A stretch of 64,000 bases of DNA from Rhodovulum strictum. Its GTDB lineage: Bacteria > Pseudomonadota > Alphaproteobacteria > Rhodobacterales > Rhodobacteraceae. The DNA lies in NCBI RefSeq assembly GCF_009649175.1, contig NZ_WJPO01000001.1:277561-341560 (forward strand). Reading direction: 5' to 3'. This document shows, one piece after another, positions 48,794 through 56,554 of the stretch (position 1 is its first letter; every line of letters begins with the position of its first letter). Position numbers and translations under genes: made by a program. The notes under the pieces are model-generated. The model was not told the origin of the DNA and did no database searches. It saw nothing but the letters and a program-made list of their open reading frames with translations.

Positions 48794-50428
48794 ATGGCCA
48801 AGGATACCAAACCCCGGCGCCCCCGGGCCGAAACGCCCAAGGGCTTTCGCGACTATTTCGGCGCAGAGGTTGCCGAGCGCAAGGCGATGCTCGACACCAT
48901 CTGCAAGGTCTATGAACGCTACGGCTTCGATCCGCTGGAAACATCCGCGGTCGAAACGCTGGACGCGCTGGGCAAGTACCTGCCCGATGTCGACCGCCCC
49001 AATGCCGGCGTCTTCGGCTGGCAGGAGGAGGACGGGGACTGGCTGGCGCTGCGCTATGACCTGACCGCGCCGCTCGCCCGCGTCGCCGCGCAATACCGCA
49101 ACGAGTTGCCCACCCCCTATCGGCGCTACGCGATGGGGCCGGTCTGGCGCAACGAGAAACCCGGCCCGGGCCGTTTCCGCCAGTTCTATCAATGCGATGC
49201 CGATACGGTCGGCGCGGCGAGCGTGGCCGCGGATGCCGAGATCTGCGCGATGCTGGCCGACGCGCTGGAAGCCGTGGGCATCGAGCGCGGCGACTACATC
49301 GTGCGGGTGAACAACCGCAAGGTTCTGAACGGCGTGATGGAGGTTGCAGGCATCCTCGACCCCGCCGACCCCGACCGCTTCGAGCACGAGCGCGGCATCG
49401 TGCTGCGCGCCATCGACAAGCTGGACCGGCTGGGGCCGAAGGGTGTGCGCGCGCTCTTGGGCGAGGGGCGCGAGGACGAGAGCGGGGATTTCACCAAGGG
49501 CGCGGGGCTGTCGGACGAGCAGGCCGAGGTGGTGATGGGGTTTGTCGAGGCCAACGAGCATGTGCGTGCGCAGTTGCTTCAGCATTCGCGGCAGTCAACC
49601 GGGCTTGGGGTTGAGGCTTTCAAGGATATTGCCAAAGCGAGTGAAGGCGGAGTTGTCGAACCTGCTGCAAGTCGGTTTGATGCGCAGAGCCATGAAGCTT
49701 GGAATGACTTCGTCTTGGAGCGTCTGGGCCAACTCGTCAAATCATCGGATATGGGCAAAGAAGGCGTTCGAGAGCTAAGGGAGATCGCCAACCTTTGCTA
49801 TCAGCAAGGCTACTTCGCTGACAGAATCCGCATCGACCCCTCCGTGGTCCGCGGCCTCGGCTATTACACCGGCCCGGTGTTCGAGGCCGAGTTGACCTTC
49901 GAGATCCTCGACGAAAAGGGCCGGCCGCGGCAGTTCGGCTCGGTCGCGGGGGGCGGGCGGTATGATGGCCTCGTGGAACGCTTTACCGGGCAGAAGGTGC
50001 CTGCGACCGGCGTTTCCATCGGTGTCGACCGGCTTCTGGCTGCGCTGCGGGCCAAGGGGCGGGCGGGCGGCGCGTTGCAGGGCCCCGTGATCGTGACCGT
50101 GATGGACCGCGACCGGATGGCGGCCTATCAGGCGATGGTGGGCAGGCTGCGCGCAGCAGACATCCGCGCCGAGGTCTATCTGGGCAACCCCAGGAATTTC
50201 GGCAACCAGTTGAAATATGCCGACAAGCGCGGCGCGCCCATTGCCATCATCCAGGGCTCGGACGAGGCGGCGCGGGGCGTCGTGCAGATCAAGGATCTGG
50301 TACTGGGCGCACAGATCGCCGCCAGTGCCAGCCTTGAGGAATGGAAGTCGCAGCCCGCCCAGGTCGAGGTGCCCGAGGCCGATCTGGTGGCCGAGGTGCG
50401 CCGCATCCTCGACCGGAACGGGGGCTGA
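48794..50428 (+). CDS. hisS: Histidyl-tRNA synthetase with a low-GC internal patch
   Basis: 544-aa class II synthetase. Motif 1 lies near [17 protein letters not shown], motif 2 is in [30 protein letters not shown], the HisA motif is [17 protein letters not shown] and motif 3 is [14 protein letters not shown]. An anticodon-binding domain is at the C-terminus. It is about 40 residues longer than I expect for Rhodobacter enzymes, the excess lying in the insertion domain. There, bases 49580-49830 have clearly lower GC (94 of 180 over 49621-49800, 52%) and codons rare elsewhere (CTA, AGG, TCA). All catalytic motifs are intact. hisZ follows. Confidence 0.97.
   Translation: MAKDTKPRRPRAETPKGFRDYFGAEVAERKAMLDTICKVYERYGFDPLETSAVETLDALGKYLPDVDRPNAGVFGWQEEDGDWLALRYDLTAPLARVAAQYRNELPTPYRRYAMGPVWRNEKPGPGRFRQFYQCDADTVGAASVAADAEICAMLADALEAVGIERGDYIVRVNNRKVLNGVMEVAGILDPADPDRFEHERGIVLRAIDKLDRLGPKGVRALLGEGREDESGDFTKGAGLSDEQAEVVMGFVEANEHVRAQLLQHSRQSTGLGVEAFKDIAKASEGGVVEPAASRFDAQSHEAWNDFVLERLGQLVKSSDMGKEGVRELREIANLCYQQGYFADRIRIDPSVVRGLGYYTGPVFEAELTFEILDEKGRPRQFGSVAGGGRYDGLVERFTGQKVPATGVSIGVDRLLAALRAKGRAGGALQGPVIVTVMDRDRMAAYQAMVGRLRAADIRAEVYLGNPRNFGNQLKYADKRGAPIAIIQGSDEAARGVVQIKDLVLGAQIAASASLEEWKSQPAQVEVPEADLVAEVRRILDRNGG
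49580..49830. other. Low-GC patch inside hisS
   Basis: About 52% GC over 49621-49800 (94 of 180 bases) against 72% in a 60-base line at 49441-49500 (43 of 60). It encodes the insertion-domain segment from about [18 protein letters not shown] to the residues before [13 protein letters not shown]. The frame is kept. Probably a recombination tract from a foreign hisS. Confidence 0.6.
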
Positions 50429-50431
50429 GCG

Positions 50432-51541
50432 ATGGCGACCAAGGCCGAGATCCTGGCACAGGCCGAGCGGCTGCATGCCTTCTTTCGCAATGCGGGGGCG
50501 GCGCCGGTGCAGACCGCGATCCTGCAACCTGCGGGCACGCTTCTGGACCTTTACGGCGAGGATATCCGCGCGCGCGCCTATGTCACCGCCGATGCGGCGC
50601 GGGGCGAGTTGATGCTGCGCCCCGATTTCACCGTGCCGGTGGTGCAGATGCATATGAAGGCGGGCGGCGATCCCGCGCGCTATACCTATTGCGGCGAGGT
50701 GTTCCGCCGTCAGGAACGCGACCCGAACCGGCCCAACGAATATATCCAGGTCGGCTATGAACTGTTCGGCGGCGACGATCCCGCCGCGGCCGATGCCGAG
50801 GTCTTCGCGCTGTTTTCAGAGGTGCTGTCGCCCTTGGGCCTGCGTGCCGCGACGGGGGATATCGGGCTGTTGCTGGCCGCCATCGGGGGGCTGTCGACCA
50901 CGCCCAAGCGCAAGGCCGCGCTGCGCCGCCATGTCTGGCGCCCGCGCCGGTTCCGCGCGTTGCTGGACCGGTTCGGCGGCCGCGCGCCCGTGCCCGAGGC
51001 GCGCAGGCGGCTTCTGGCCGACCTGCGCGCCCGCGGCATCGAGGCGGTGATGGACGCGGCGGGGCCCGAAATCGGGCTGCGCGCGCGCGCCGATGTGGCC
51101 GCGCGGCTGGCCACGCTTCTGGAGGATGCCGCCGAGCCGCCGATCTCGGCGGGCGAGGCCGAAATTCTCGACGACATCCTGTCGATCCGCGAAACCTGTG
51201 TGAACGCGCTGGCGCATCTGCGCGATATCGCGGTGGACCTGCCCGCCATCTCCCCCGCGCTCGACCGGATCGAGGCGCGGCTTGACGCGCTGGCGGGGCA
51301 GGGGATCGACGTCGATCTGCTGGATTTCGAGGCCAGCTATGGCCGCACGACGATGGAATATTACGATGGCTTCGTCTTCGGCTTCTACGCCGAAACCCGG
51401 CCCGACCTGCCTCCCGTCGCCTCGGGCGGGCGCTATGACGCGCTGACGCGCATCCTGGGCCAGGGCCGCGCGGTGCCCGCGGTGGGCGGCGTGATCCGGC
51501 CCGAACTGGTGCTGGCCCTGACGCGGGAGGGCGGGCAATGA
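50432..51541 (+). CDS. hisZ: ATP phosphoribosyltransferase regulatory subunit
   Basis: 369-aa HisZ, a HisRS paralogue without aminoacylation that activates and regulates short-form HisG in histidine biosynthesis. Class II-type segments AYVTADAARGELMLRPDFTVPVVQMH, YCGEVFRRQERDPNRPNEYIQVGYELFGG and FEASYGRTTMEYYDGFVFGFYA are visible, with the C-terminal anticodon domain missing. It begins four bases after the hisS stop and overlaps hisG by four bases (ATGA), so hisS-hisZ-hisG form one operon. Confidence 0.95.
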   Translation: MATKAEILAQAERLHAFFRNAGAAPVQTAILQPAGTLLDLYGEDIRARAYVTADAARGELMLRPDFTVPVVQMHMKAGGDPARYTYCGEVFRRQERDPNRPNEYIQVGYELFGGDDPAAADAEVFALFSEVLSPLGLRAATGDIGLLLAAIGGLSTTPKRKAALRRHVWRPRRFRALLDRFGGRAPVPEARRRLLADLRARGIEAVMDAAGPEIGLRARADVAARLATLLEDAAEPPISAGEAEILDDILSIRETCVNALAHLRDIAVDLPAISPALDRIEARLDALAGQGIDVDLLDFEASYGRTTMEYYDGFVFGFYAETRPDLPPVASGGRYDALTRILGQGRAVPAVGGVIRPELVLALTREGGQ

Positions 51542-52236
51542 GCCTGAAGCTTGGCGTGCCGTCCAAGGGGCGGCTGATGGAAAAGACCTTTGACTGGTTC
51601 GCAGGCCACGGGGTGAACATCCGCCGCACCGGGTCCGAGCGCGAGTATTCCGGCGCGGTCGAGGGCATCGCGGGGGTGGAACTGGTGCTGCTGTCCGCGG
51701 GCGAGATCCCGCGCGAGCTGGCGGCGGGGCGGATCCATCTGGGCGTGACCGGATCCGATCTGGTGCAGGAGCGGATCGCGGATTGGGAAAGCCGGGTCGT
51801 GACGCTGGAACCGATGGGCTTCGGCTTTGCCGATCTGGTGATCGCGGTGCCGCGCTGCTGGGTCGATGTCGACACGCTGGACGACCTGGACGCGGCGGCG
51901 GCGGCGTTCCGGGCGGCGCATGGCCACCGGCTGCGCATCGCGACCAAGTATCATCGGCTGGTGCGCGATTTCCTGCGCGAGGCGGGCGTGGCCGATTACC
52001 AGCTTGTCGACAGCCAGGGCGCGACGGAAGGCACGGTCAAGAACCTGACCGCCGAGGCGATCGCCGACATCACCTCGACCGGCGAGACGCTGCGCGCGAA
52101 CCACCTGAAGATCCTGTCCGACGGGCTGATCCACCGCAGCCAGGCGACGCTGTTCAAGGCGCGCGCGGCGAATTGGGACGGGCCGGCGCATGAGTGCTTT
52201 CGCGCGCTTGCCGCGCGTCTGGGGCTCGACGCCTGA
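51538..52236 (+). CDS. hisG: ATP phosphoribosyltransferase, short form
   Basis: 232-aa catalytic subunit of the first histidine biosynthesis step, condensing ATP and PRPP. KLGVPSKGRLMEKTFDWF at the start, then GIAGVELVLLSAGEIPRELAAGRIHLGVTGSDLV and the PRPP-loop region ATEGTVKNLTAEAIADITSTGETL. Short-form enzymes lack the C-terminal regulatory domain and depend on HisZ, encoded just upstream and coupled by an ATGA overlap. Confidence 0.97.
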   Translation: MSLKLGVPSKGRLMEKTFDWFAGHGVNIRRTGSEREYSGAVEGIAGVELVLLSAGEIPRELAAGRIHLGVTGSDLVQERIADWESRVVTLEPMGFGFADLVIAVPRCWVDVDTLDDLDAAAAAFRAAHGHRLRIATKYHRLVRDFLREAGVADYQLVDSQGATEGTVKNLTAEAIADITSTGETLRANHLKILSDGLIHRSQATLFKARAANWDGPAHECFRALAARLGLDA

Positions 52237-52246
52237 GGCGTGCGCC

Positions 52247-52681
52247 CTATCGTACCCCGATCTCGGCCAGCGCCGCCATCAGTCCGGGCGGCAGGGTCTC
52301 CTCATGCGCGCGGGCGGTGGACAGGTCGCGCGGCGTCTCGCGCGGGTCGAGATAGCGCCAGCCCTGGAACGGTCGGCGCGGCGCGGCCTCGGTGCGGATC
52401 ACCTGCGCGTCCAGCACGATGGCGCAGCGCGCGATCCCGTCCGCCCCGGTCACCGGGTCCAGCCGCACCACCCGCTGCCGCGCCAGGATCACCCCCTTGA
52501 ACACCCAGTAAAGCGAGCCGCCCGCCAGAACCTCACCGGCGCGTTTCGGCCACATCCGCGTGACATGGCGCGGCAGCCCGTCGGCCCCAAGCGCGCGGGG
52601 CTGGCGCTGCCAGTCCAGCAGATCCTCGACCCGCTCGGCGCCCACGCAGAGCTTTACCAGATTGACATGGGCCGCGGCCAT
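52247..52681 (-). CDS. DUF1489 protein
   Basis: 144-aa protein of the DUF1489 family: HVNLVKLCVGAERVEDLLDWQ, HVTRMWPKRAGEVLAGGSLYWVFKGVILARQRVVRL and the C-terminal PFQGWRYLDPRETPRDL. Its function is unknown. It is widespread in alphaproteobacteria and always soluble. It converges on hisG with ten bases between stops and diverges from nrdJ. Confidence 0.9.
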   Translation of the reverse strand: MAAAHVNLVKLCVGAERVEDLLDWQRQPRALGADGLPRHVTRMWPKRAGEVLAGGSLYWVFKGVILARQRVVRLDPVTGADGIARCAIVLDAQVIRTEAAPRRPFQGWRYLDPRETPRDLSTARAHEETLPPGLMAALAEIGVR

Positions 52682-52726
52682 CCTGTCCCCAGATTCTGTT
52701 GATGTGCCCCAAGCCTAGGCTAATTG

Positions 52727-52755
52727 TTGCGGAGTTCAAGCCGAGGTCCTATTCT
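52727..52755 (+). promoter_or_regulatory. Possible nrdJ promoter
   Basis: TTGCGG (52727-52732), exactly 17 bp, then TATTCT (52750-52755), 35 bases before the nrdJ start. The match is moderate. A 10-bp palindrome AGCCTAGGCT (52712-52721) lies just upstream and may bind a regulator. No B12 riboswitch was recognised. Confidence 0.4.
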
Positions 52756-52790
52756 GACGGGCCTGCCCCGAACGCCCGAGGACGCCAAAG

Positions 52791-55055
52791 ATGACCCGCT
52801 TCTCCGCCCCCATCGCCGAACAGATCTGGGACATGAAATACCGCCTGAAGGGGGCGGATGGCGCGCCCCTGGACCTGACGGTAGAGGATACCTGGCGGCG
52901 CATCGCCCGGGCCCTGGCCGCGCCCGAGGCAGAACCCGCGCTGTGGGAAGACCGCTTCTACGCCGCGCTCGAGGATTTCCGCTTCCTGCCCGCGGGCCGG
53001 ATCACGGCGGGCGCGGGCACCGGGCGGTCGGTGACGCTGTTCAACTGCTTCGTGATGGGCACGATCCCCGATTCCATGGCGGGCATCTTCGACATGCTCA
53101 AGGAAGCCGCGCTGACGATGCAGCAGGGCGGCGGCATCGGTTACGATTTCTCGACCATCCGCCCGCGCGGCGCCGATGTGCTGGGGGTGGCGGCGGATGC
53201 CTCGGGGCCGCTCAGCTTCATGGATGTCTGGGACGCGATGTGCCGCACGATCATGTCGGCAGGCTCGCGCCGCGGCGCGATGATGGCGACGATGCGCTGC
53301 GACCATCCCGATATCGAGGCGTTCATCACCGCCAAGCAGGATCCCGCAAGGCTGCGCAACTTCAACCTCAGCGTGCTGGTGACGGATGCCTTCATGGCGG
53401 CGGTCAAGGACGACAAGCCGTGGGAGCTGCATTTCGGCGGCAAGGTCTATCACACCGTCGAGGCGCGCGACCTGTGGAACCGGATCATGCGGGCGACCTA
53501 TGATTTCGCCGAGCCGGGCGTGATCTTCATCGACCGCATCAACGCGATGAACAACCTGGCCTATTGCGAGAGCATCGCCGCCACCAATCCCTGCGGCGAG
53601 CAGCCCCTGCCGCCCTATGGCGCCTGCCTTCTGGGCTCGATCAACCTTGCCCGGCTGGTGCGCGAGCCCTTCGAGGCGCTGGCCGAACTGGACGAGGACG
53701 CGCTGGACGAACTGGTGGCGACCGCCGTGCGGATGATGGACAACGTGGTGGATGTCAGCCGCTTCGCCCTGCCGCAGCAGGAGGCCGAGGCGCGCGCCAA
53801 GCGGCGGATCGGGCTGGGGGTGACGGGGCTCGCTGATGCGCTGCTGATGGTGGGCCTGCGCTACGGATCCGAGGAAGCGGCGCGTCAGACCGAGCGCTGG
53901 TTGCACCGCATCGCCCGCGCCGCCTATCTGGCCTCGGTGCAATTGGCGCGGGAAAAGGGGGCGTTTCCCCTGTTCGACGCCGACAAGTACCTGGCCAGCG
54001 GCGCGCTGGCCCATATGGACGAGGATGTGCGCGCCGCCATCGCCGAACATGGCATCCGCAACGCGCTGCTGACCTCGATCGCGCCCACCGGAACGATCAG
54101 CCTTTATGCCGGCAACGTGTCCTCGGGGATCGAGCCTGTCTTTGCCTATGCCTATACCCGCAAGGTGCTGCAACGCGACGGCTCGCGCACCGAGGAGGAG
54201 GTGGTGGATCACGCCGTCCGCCTCTGGCGCGAGAAGTTCGGGGATGCGCCGCTGCCCGACTATTTCGTGGATGCCCAGACGCTGAGCCCGGCCGAGCATG
54301 TCCGGATGCAGGCCGCCGCGCAGAAATGGGTGGATTCCTCGATCTCGAAGACGATCAACTGCCCCGAGGATATCAGCTTCGACGCCTTCAAGGATGTCTA
54401 CCTGCAAGCCTATGAAACCGGCTGCAAGGGCTGCACCACCTACCGGCCCAACGCGGTGACGGGGTCGGTCCTGACGGTTGCGGAAAGCTCCGAGAAACGG
54501 CCCGAGGCCGAGACCGGGGCGGATGTGGTCTATCTGTCCGACCCGCTCGACCGGCCGCAGGCGCTGGAGGGCAGCACCTACAAGCTGAAATGGCCCGACA
54601 GCGAACACGCGATCTACATCACCATCAACGATATCGTGATGGCCGGGCGCAGACGTCCCTTCGAGGTGTTCATCAACTCGAAGAACATGGAGCATTTCGC
54701 CTGGACCGTGGCGCTGACCCGGATGATCTCGGCGGTGTTCCGGCGCGGCGGCGATGTCAGTTTCGTGGTCGAGGAACTGAAGGCCGTGTTCGACCCGCGC
54801 GGCGGGGCCTGGATGCAGGGCAAGTATATCCCCTCGATCCTGGCGGCGATCGGGGGCGTGATCGAGCGGCACATGGTCTCGATCGGCTTCATCGAGGGCG
54901 AGGGCATGGGCCTGAAATCCGACCCCCGCTATCAGGCCATGGCGGTCGGAGACACCCCCCGCGGCCCCGCCTGCCCGGCCTGCGGCGCCTACGAGATGCG
55001 CATGGTCGAGGGCTGCATGACCTGCATGAATTGCGGGCATTCGAAGTGCAGTTAG
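52791..55055 (+). CDS. nrdJ: Adenosylcobalamin-dependent ribonucleotide reductase (class II)
   Basis: 754-aa ribonucleotide reductase. The active-site motif NPCGEQ (N266, C268, E270) starts the radical chemistry; TLFNCFVMGTIPDSM has another active-site cysteine, and SIAPTGTISL and the TVDSSISKTINCP-like WVDSSISKTINCPEDIS are standard. The C-terminal CPACGAYEMRMVEGCMTCMNCGHSKCS has the redox/zinc cysteines. No partner small subunit is needed, because AdoCbl generates the thiyl radical. Its length matches the shorter NrdJ class rather than the 1200-residue type. It is the last gene before the accessory island. Confidence 0.93.
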   Translation: MTRFSAPIAEQIWDMKYRLKGADGAPLDLTVEDTWRRIARALAAPEAEPALWEDRFYAALEDFRFLPAGRITAGAGTGRSVTLFNCFVMGTIPDSMAGIFDMLKEAALTMQQGGGIGYDFSTIRPRGADVLGVAADASGPLSFMDVWDAMCRTIMSAGSRRGAMMATMRCDHPDIEAFITAKQDPARLRNFNLSVLVTDAFMAAVKDDKPWELHFGGKVYHTVEARDLWNRIMRATYDFAEPGVIFIDRINAMNNLAYCESIAATNPCGEQPLPPYGACLLGSINLARLVREPFEALAELDEDALDELVATAVRMMDNVVDVSRFALPQQEAEARAKRRIGLGVTGLADALLMVGLRYGSEEAARQTERWLHRIARAAYLASVQLAREKGAFPLFDADKYLASGALAHMDEDVRAAIAEHGIRNALLTSIAPTGTISLYAGNVSSGIEPVFAYAYTRKVLQRDGSRTEEEVVDHAVRLWREKFGDAPLPDYFVDAQTLSPAEHVRMQAAAQKWVDSSISKTINCPEDISFDAFKDVYLQAYETGCKGCTTYRPNAVTGSVLTVAESSEKRPEAETGADVVYLSDPLDRPQALEGSTYKLKWPDSEHAIYITINDIVMAGRRRPFEVFINSKNMEHFAWTVALTRMISAVFRRGGDVSFVVEELKAVFDPRGGAWMQGKYIPSILAAIGGVIERHMVSIGFIEGEGMGLKSDPRYQAMAVGDTPRGPACPACGAYEMRMVEGCMTCMNCGHSKCS

Positions 55056-55501
55056 CGCGGAATCCTACTAGGTCTGGAAGTGCAGATAAATTGTCCATTT
55101 TGGTCGGAAACGACATAAAACGGGCATAATCTCCATGCTCGCAAAAATTGTCCTTTCGTTCCACATGCGGACGGAGATGGACCAGGAGGGGCCCGCCGGG
55201 GGCCCGTCGATGCTTCCGATTGCGTTCCACGGGCGGGTCCGGCCGTCTCCGTCGGTGAACGGCGGGCGAGCTCGTCACGCGCGACGTCGCGCGCCTCGCG
55301 AAGATCGGAGAGTGCCTGGCTGGCGCCCGACACTCACCGGCCGTGGCGCTCAGATATGCGATTCCTCGCAAGAGAAGATCGACTCGATTGAGCCGCAAAT
55401 TACTGATAAGGTTAAAAAATCGTGGTCATGGGGAGCTGTATGCGCCGAAGGCCGCGACAAAAAAAACCTTGCCTTTTCGCCGGCCCCGTGTACTTCATAC
55501 G
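55056..55501. other. 446-bp gene-free junction between nrdJ and the island
   Basis: No convincing gene. Contents: GAAGTGCAG occurs at 55043-55051 (last bases of nrdJ) and again at 55077-55085; AAATTGTCC occurs at 55088-55096 and 55145-55153. Base composition changes from GC-rich (55190-55270) to AT-rich (55380-55480) within a short distance. Short open frames on both strands resemble nothing known and probably are remnants of older insertions. It is the likely left boundary of the restriction island. No tRNA gene seen. Confidence 0.5.
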
Positions 55502-56395
55502 CTATGGCACTGCCACGGGGTCAGGCTTTACGCCGACCGCCTCAGGGGATCCTTCGGGATCCCTTGTGTGTTTCTGGGGGCCGTTCCAAGCACCATACTC
55601 ACCATCATAACAAGAATACTTCACCCCCACGGCTTCGTCTTCATGCTTAAAGTCCAATAGCATCTTGCGCTCAACGAGTTGATTATAGGCGCGGTTCTGC
55701 TTGCCACTTGTGATCTGGCTGACTGGATGGACGACAAGATCCGCCAGCTGAAGCAAAGGGTTTCCTTTGCCGTCGGACCAGATGACATTGAGGTGGTCCA
55801 TGAACTGTGCGCCTGTCAAAGGTCCATACCGCCGAGAGTTCTCAGCGCAAAAACCCATTCCCGCGGCCTTGAGGTCCGCGAAGTAGCGCTCCAGCAGCTT
55901 ATCCTCCTTCTCGCCGGTGCGTTCGTAAACCACGTCCAGCTTCCGACCATCCCGCATCGCCAGCTTCGCCGCCCGCTCGACGGAGATGTCGAAAGCTGTC
56001 TTACTCATGGCCCAGCGGGTGCTATCAGGGTATTTTTCAAGGTATCGGTCCCGATAACCAGGGCGGCAGATGACACAGGCGTGAGCGATCAGCCGATCAT
56101 CCAGGACCAACTGATCCAGTTCCGAGAAAAATGTCGCCCTTCTCTTCTCGTCCGTTTTAAGAAAGCCGAACTTCCCTTTGCCTGATCGGATCTTGTTTCC
56201 ATGGAGCGAGGGTACATCCCACTTCTCGCAAAACGCTTTGACATTGCCGGCGACAGCATCAACGTTTTCCGATGCCACGATAACCCCCCCGAGCGCGAAG
56301 GTCAGTTCATGGGCCGGTGACGATGCGTTGGTACCGCCCTTGCAGATCGTTCGGGTCCCGAAGTCGTCCATGTAGAAAACGTACTTGCTGTTCAC
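55502..56395 (-). CDS. DUF3800 protein
   Basis: 297-aa protein of the DUF3800 family. The N-terminal YVFYMDDFGTRTICK has the acidic YxDxxG pattern of the family, followed by HELTFALGGVIV and the later LDVVYERTGEKEDKLLERYF; a second acidic site lies in LQLADLVVHPV. The fold resembles RNase H-like nucleases, so it may act on nucleic acid, but activity is unproven. It occurs often in defence islands. GTG 56395 starts inside the stop of the small ORF upstream (GTGA). Last gene of the hsd transcript. Confidence 0.85.
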   Translation of the reverse strand: MNSKYVFYMDDFGTRTICKGGTNASSPAHELTFALGGVIVASENVDAVAGNVKAFCEKWDVPSLHGNKIRSGKGKFGFLKTDEKRRATFFSELDQLVLDDRLIAHACVICRPGYRDRYLEKYPDSTRWAMSKTAFDISVERAAKLAMRDGRKLDVVYERTGEKEDKLLERYFADLKAAGMGFCAENSRRYGPLTGAQFMDHLNVIWSDGKGNPLLQLADLVVHPVSQITSGKQNRAYNQLVERKMLLDFKHEDEAVGVKYSCYDGEYGAWNGPQKHTRDPEGSPEAVGVKPDPVAVP

Positions 56396-56550
56396 GCGAA
56401 CCTCTGGGTCTGTGCTTGCGGAAGCAATATATGGTAGTCTTCGTCGAATGAAAACACCACATGTAGCATGGTGCTGTGGAGCGGTTCTCGCTCCCTTTGC
56501 TTCGCGGACGCTTTGAGCCAGAACACTCCGGGTTTGGCTGGCCGACTCAT
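56392..56550 (-). CDS. Small ORF of the hsd locus, 52 aa, uncertain
   Basis: Starts at ATG 56550, eight bases after the hsdR stop, and ends in a GTGA overlap with the DUF3800 gene. The sequence MSRPAKPGVFWLKASAKQRE and the tail FDEDYHILLPQAQTQRFA resemble no family I know. It may be a leader cistron that couples DUF3800 translation to hsdR, or a remnant. No clear ribosome-binding site is visible. A longer form starting at 56586 would overlap hsdR by 32 bases. Confidence 0.4.
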   Translation of the reverse strand: MSRPAKPGVFWLKASAKQREREPLHSTMLHVVFSFDEDYHILLPQAQTQRFA

Positions 56551-56554
56551 GTCA

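Noticed and set aside
52682..52790. B12 riboswitch before nrdJ
   Set aside because: The 109-bp gap is too short for the roughly 200-nt riboswitch and no B12-box was recognised.
55135..55650. A plus-strand 171-aa frame over the nrdJ/island junction
   Set aside because: Composition is mixed, it overlaps the end of the DUF3800 gene, and no motif was seen.
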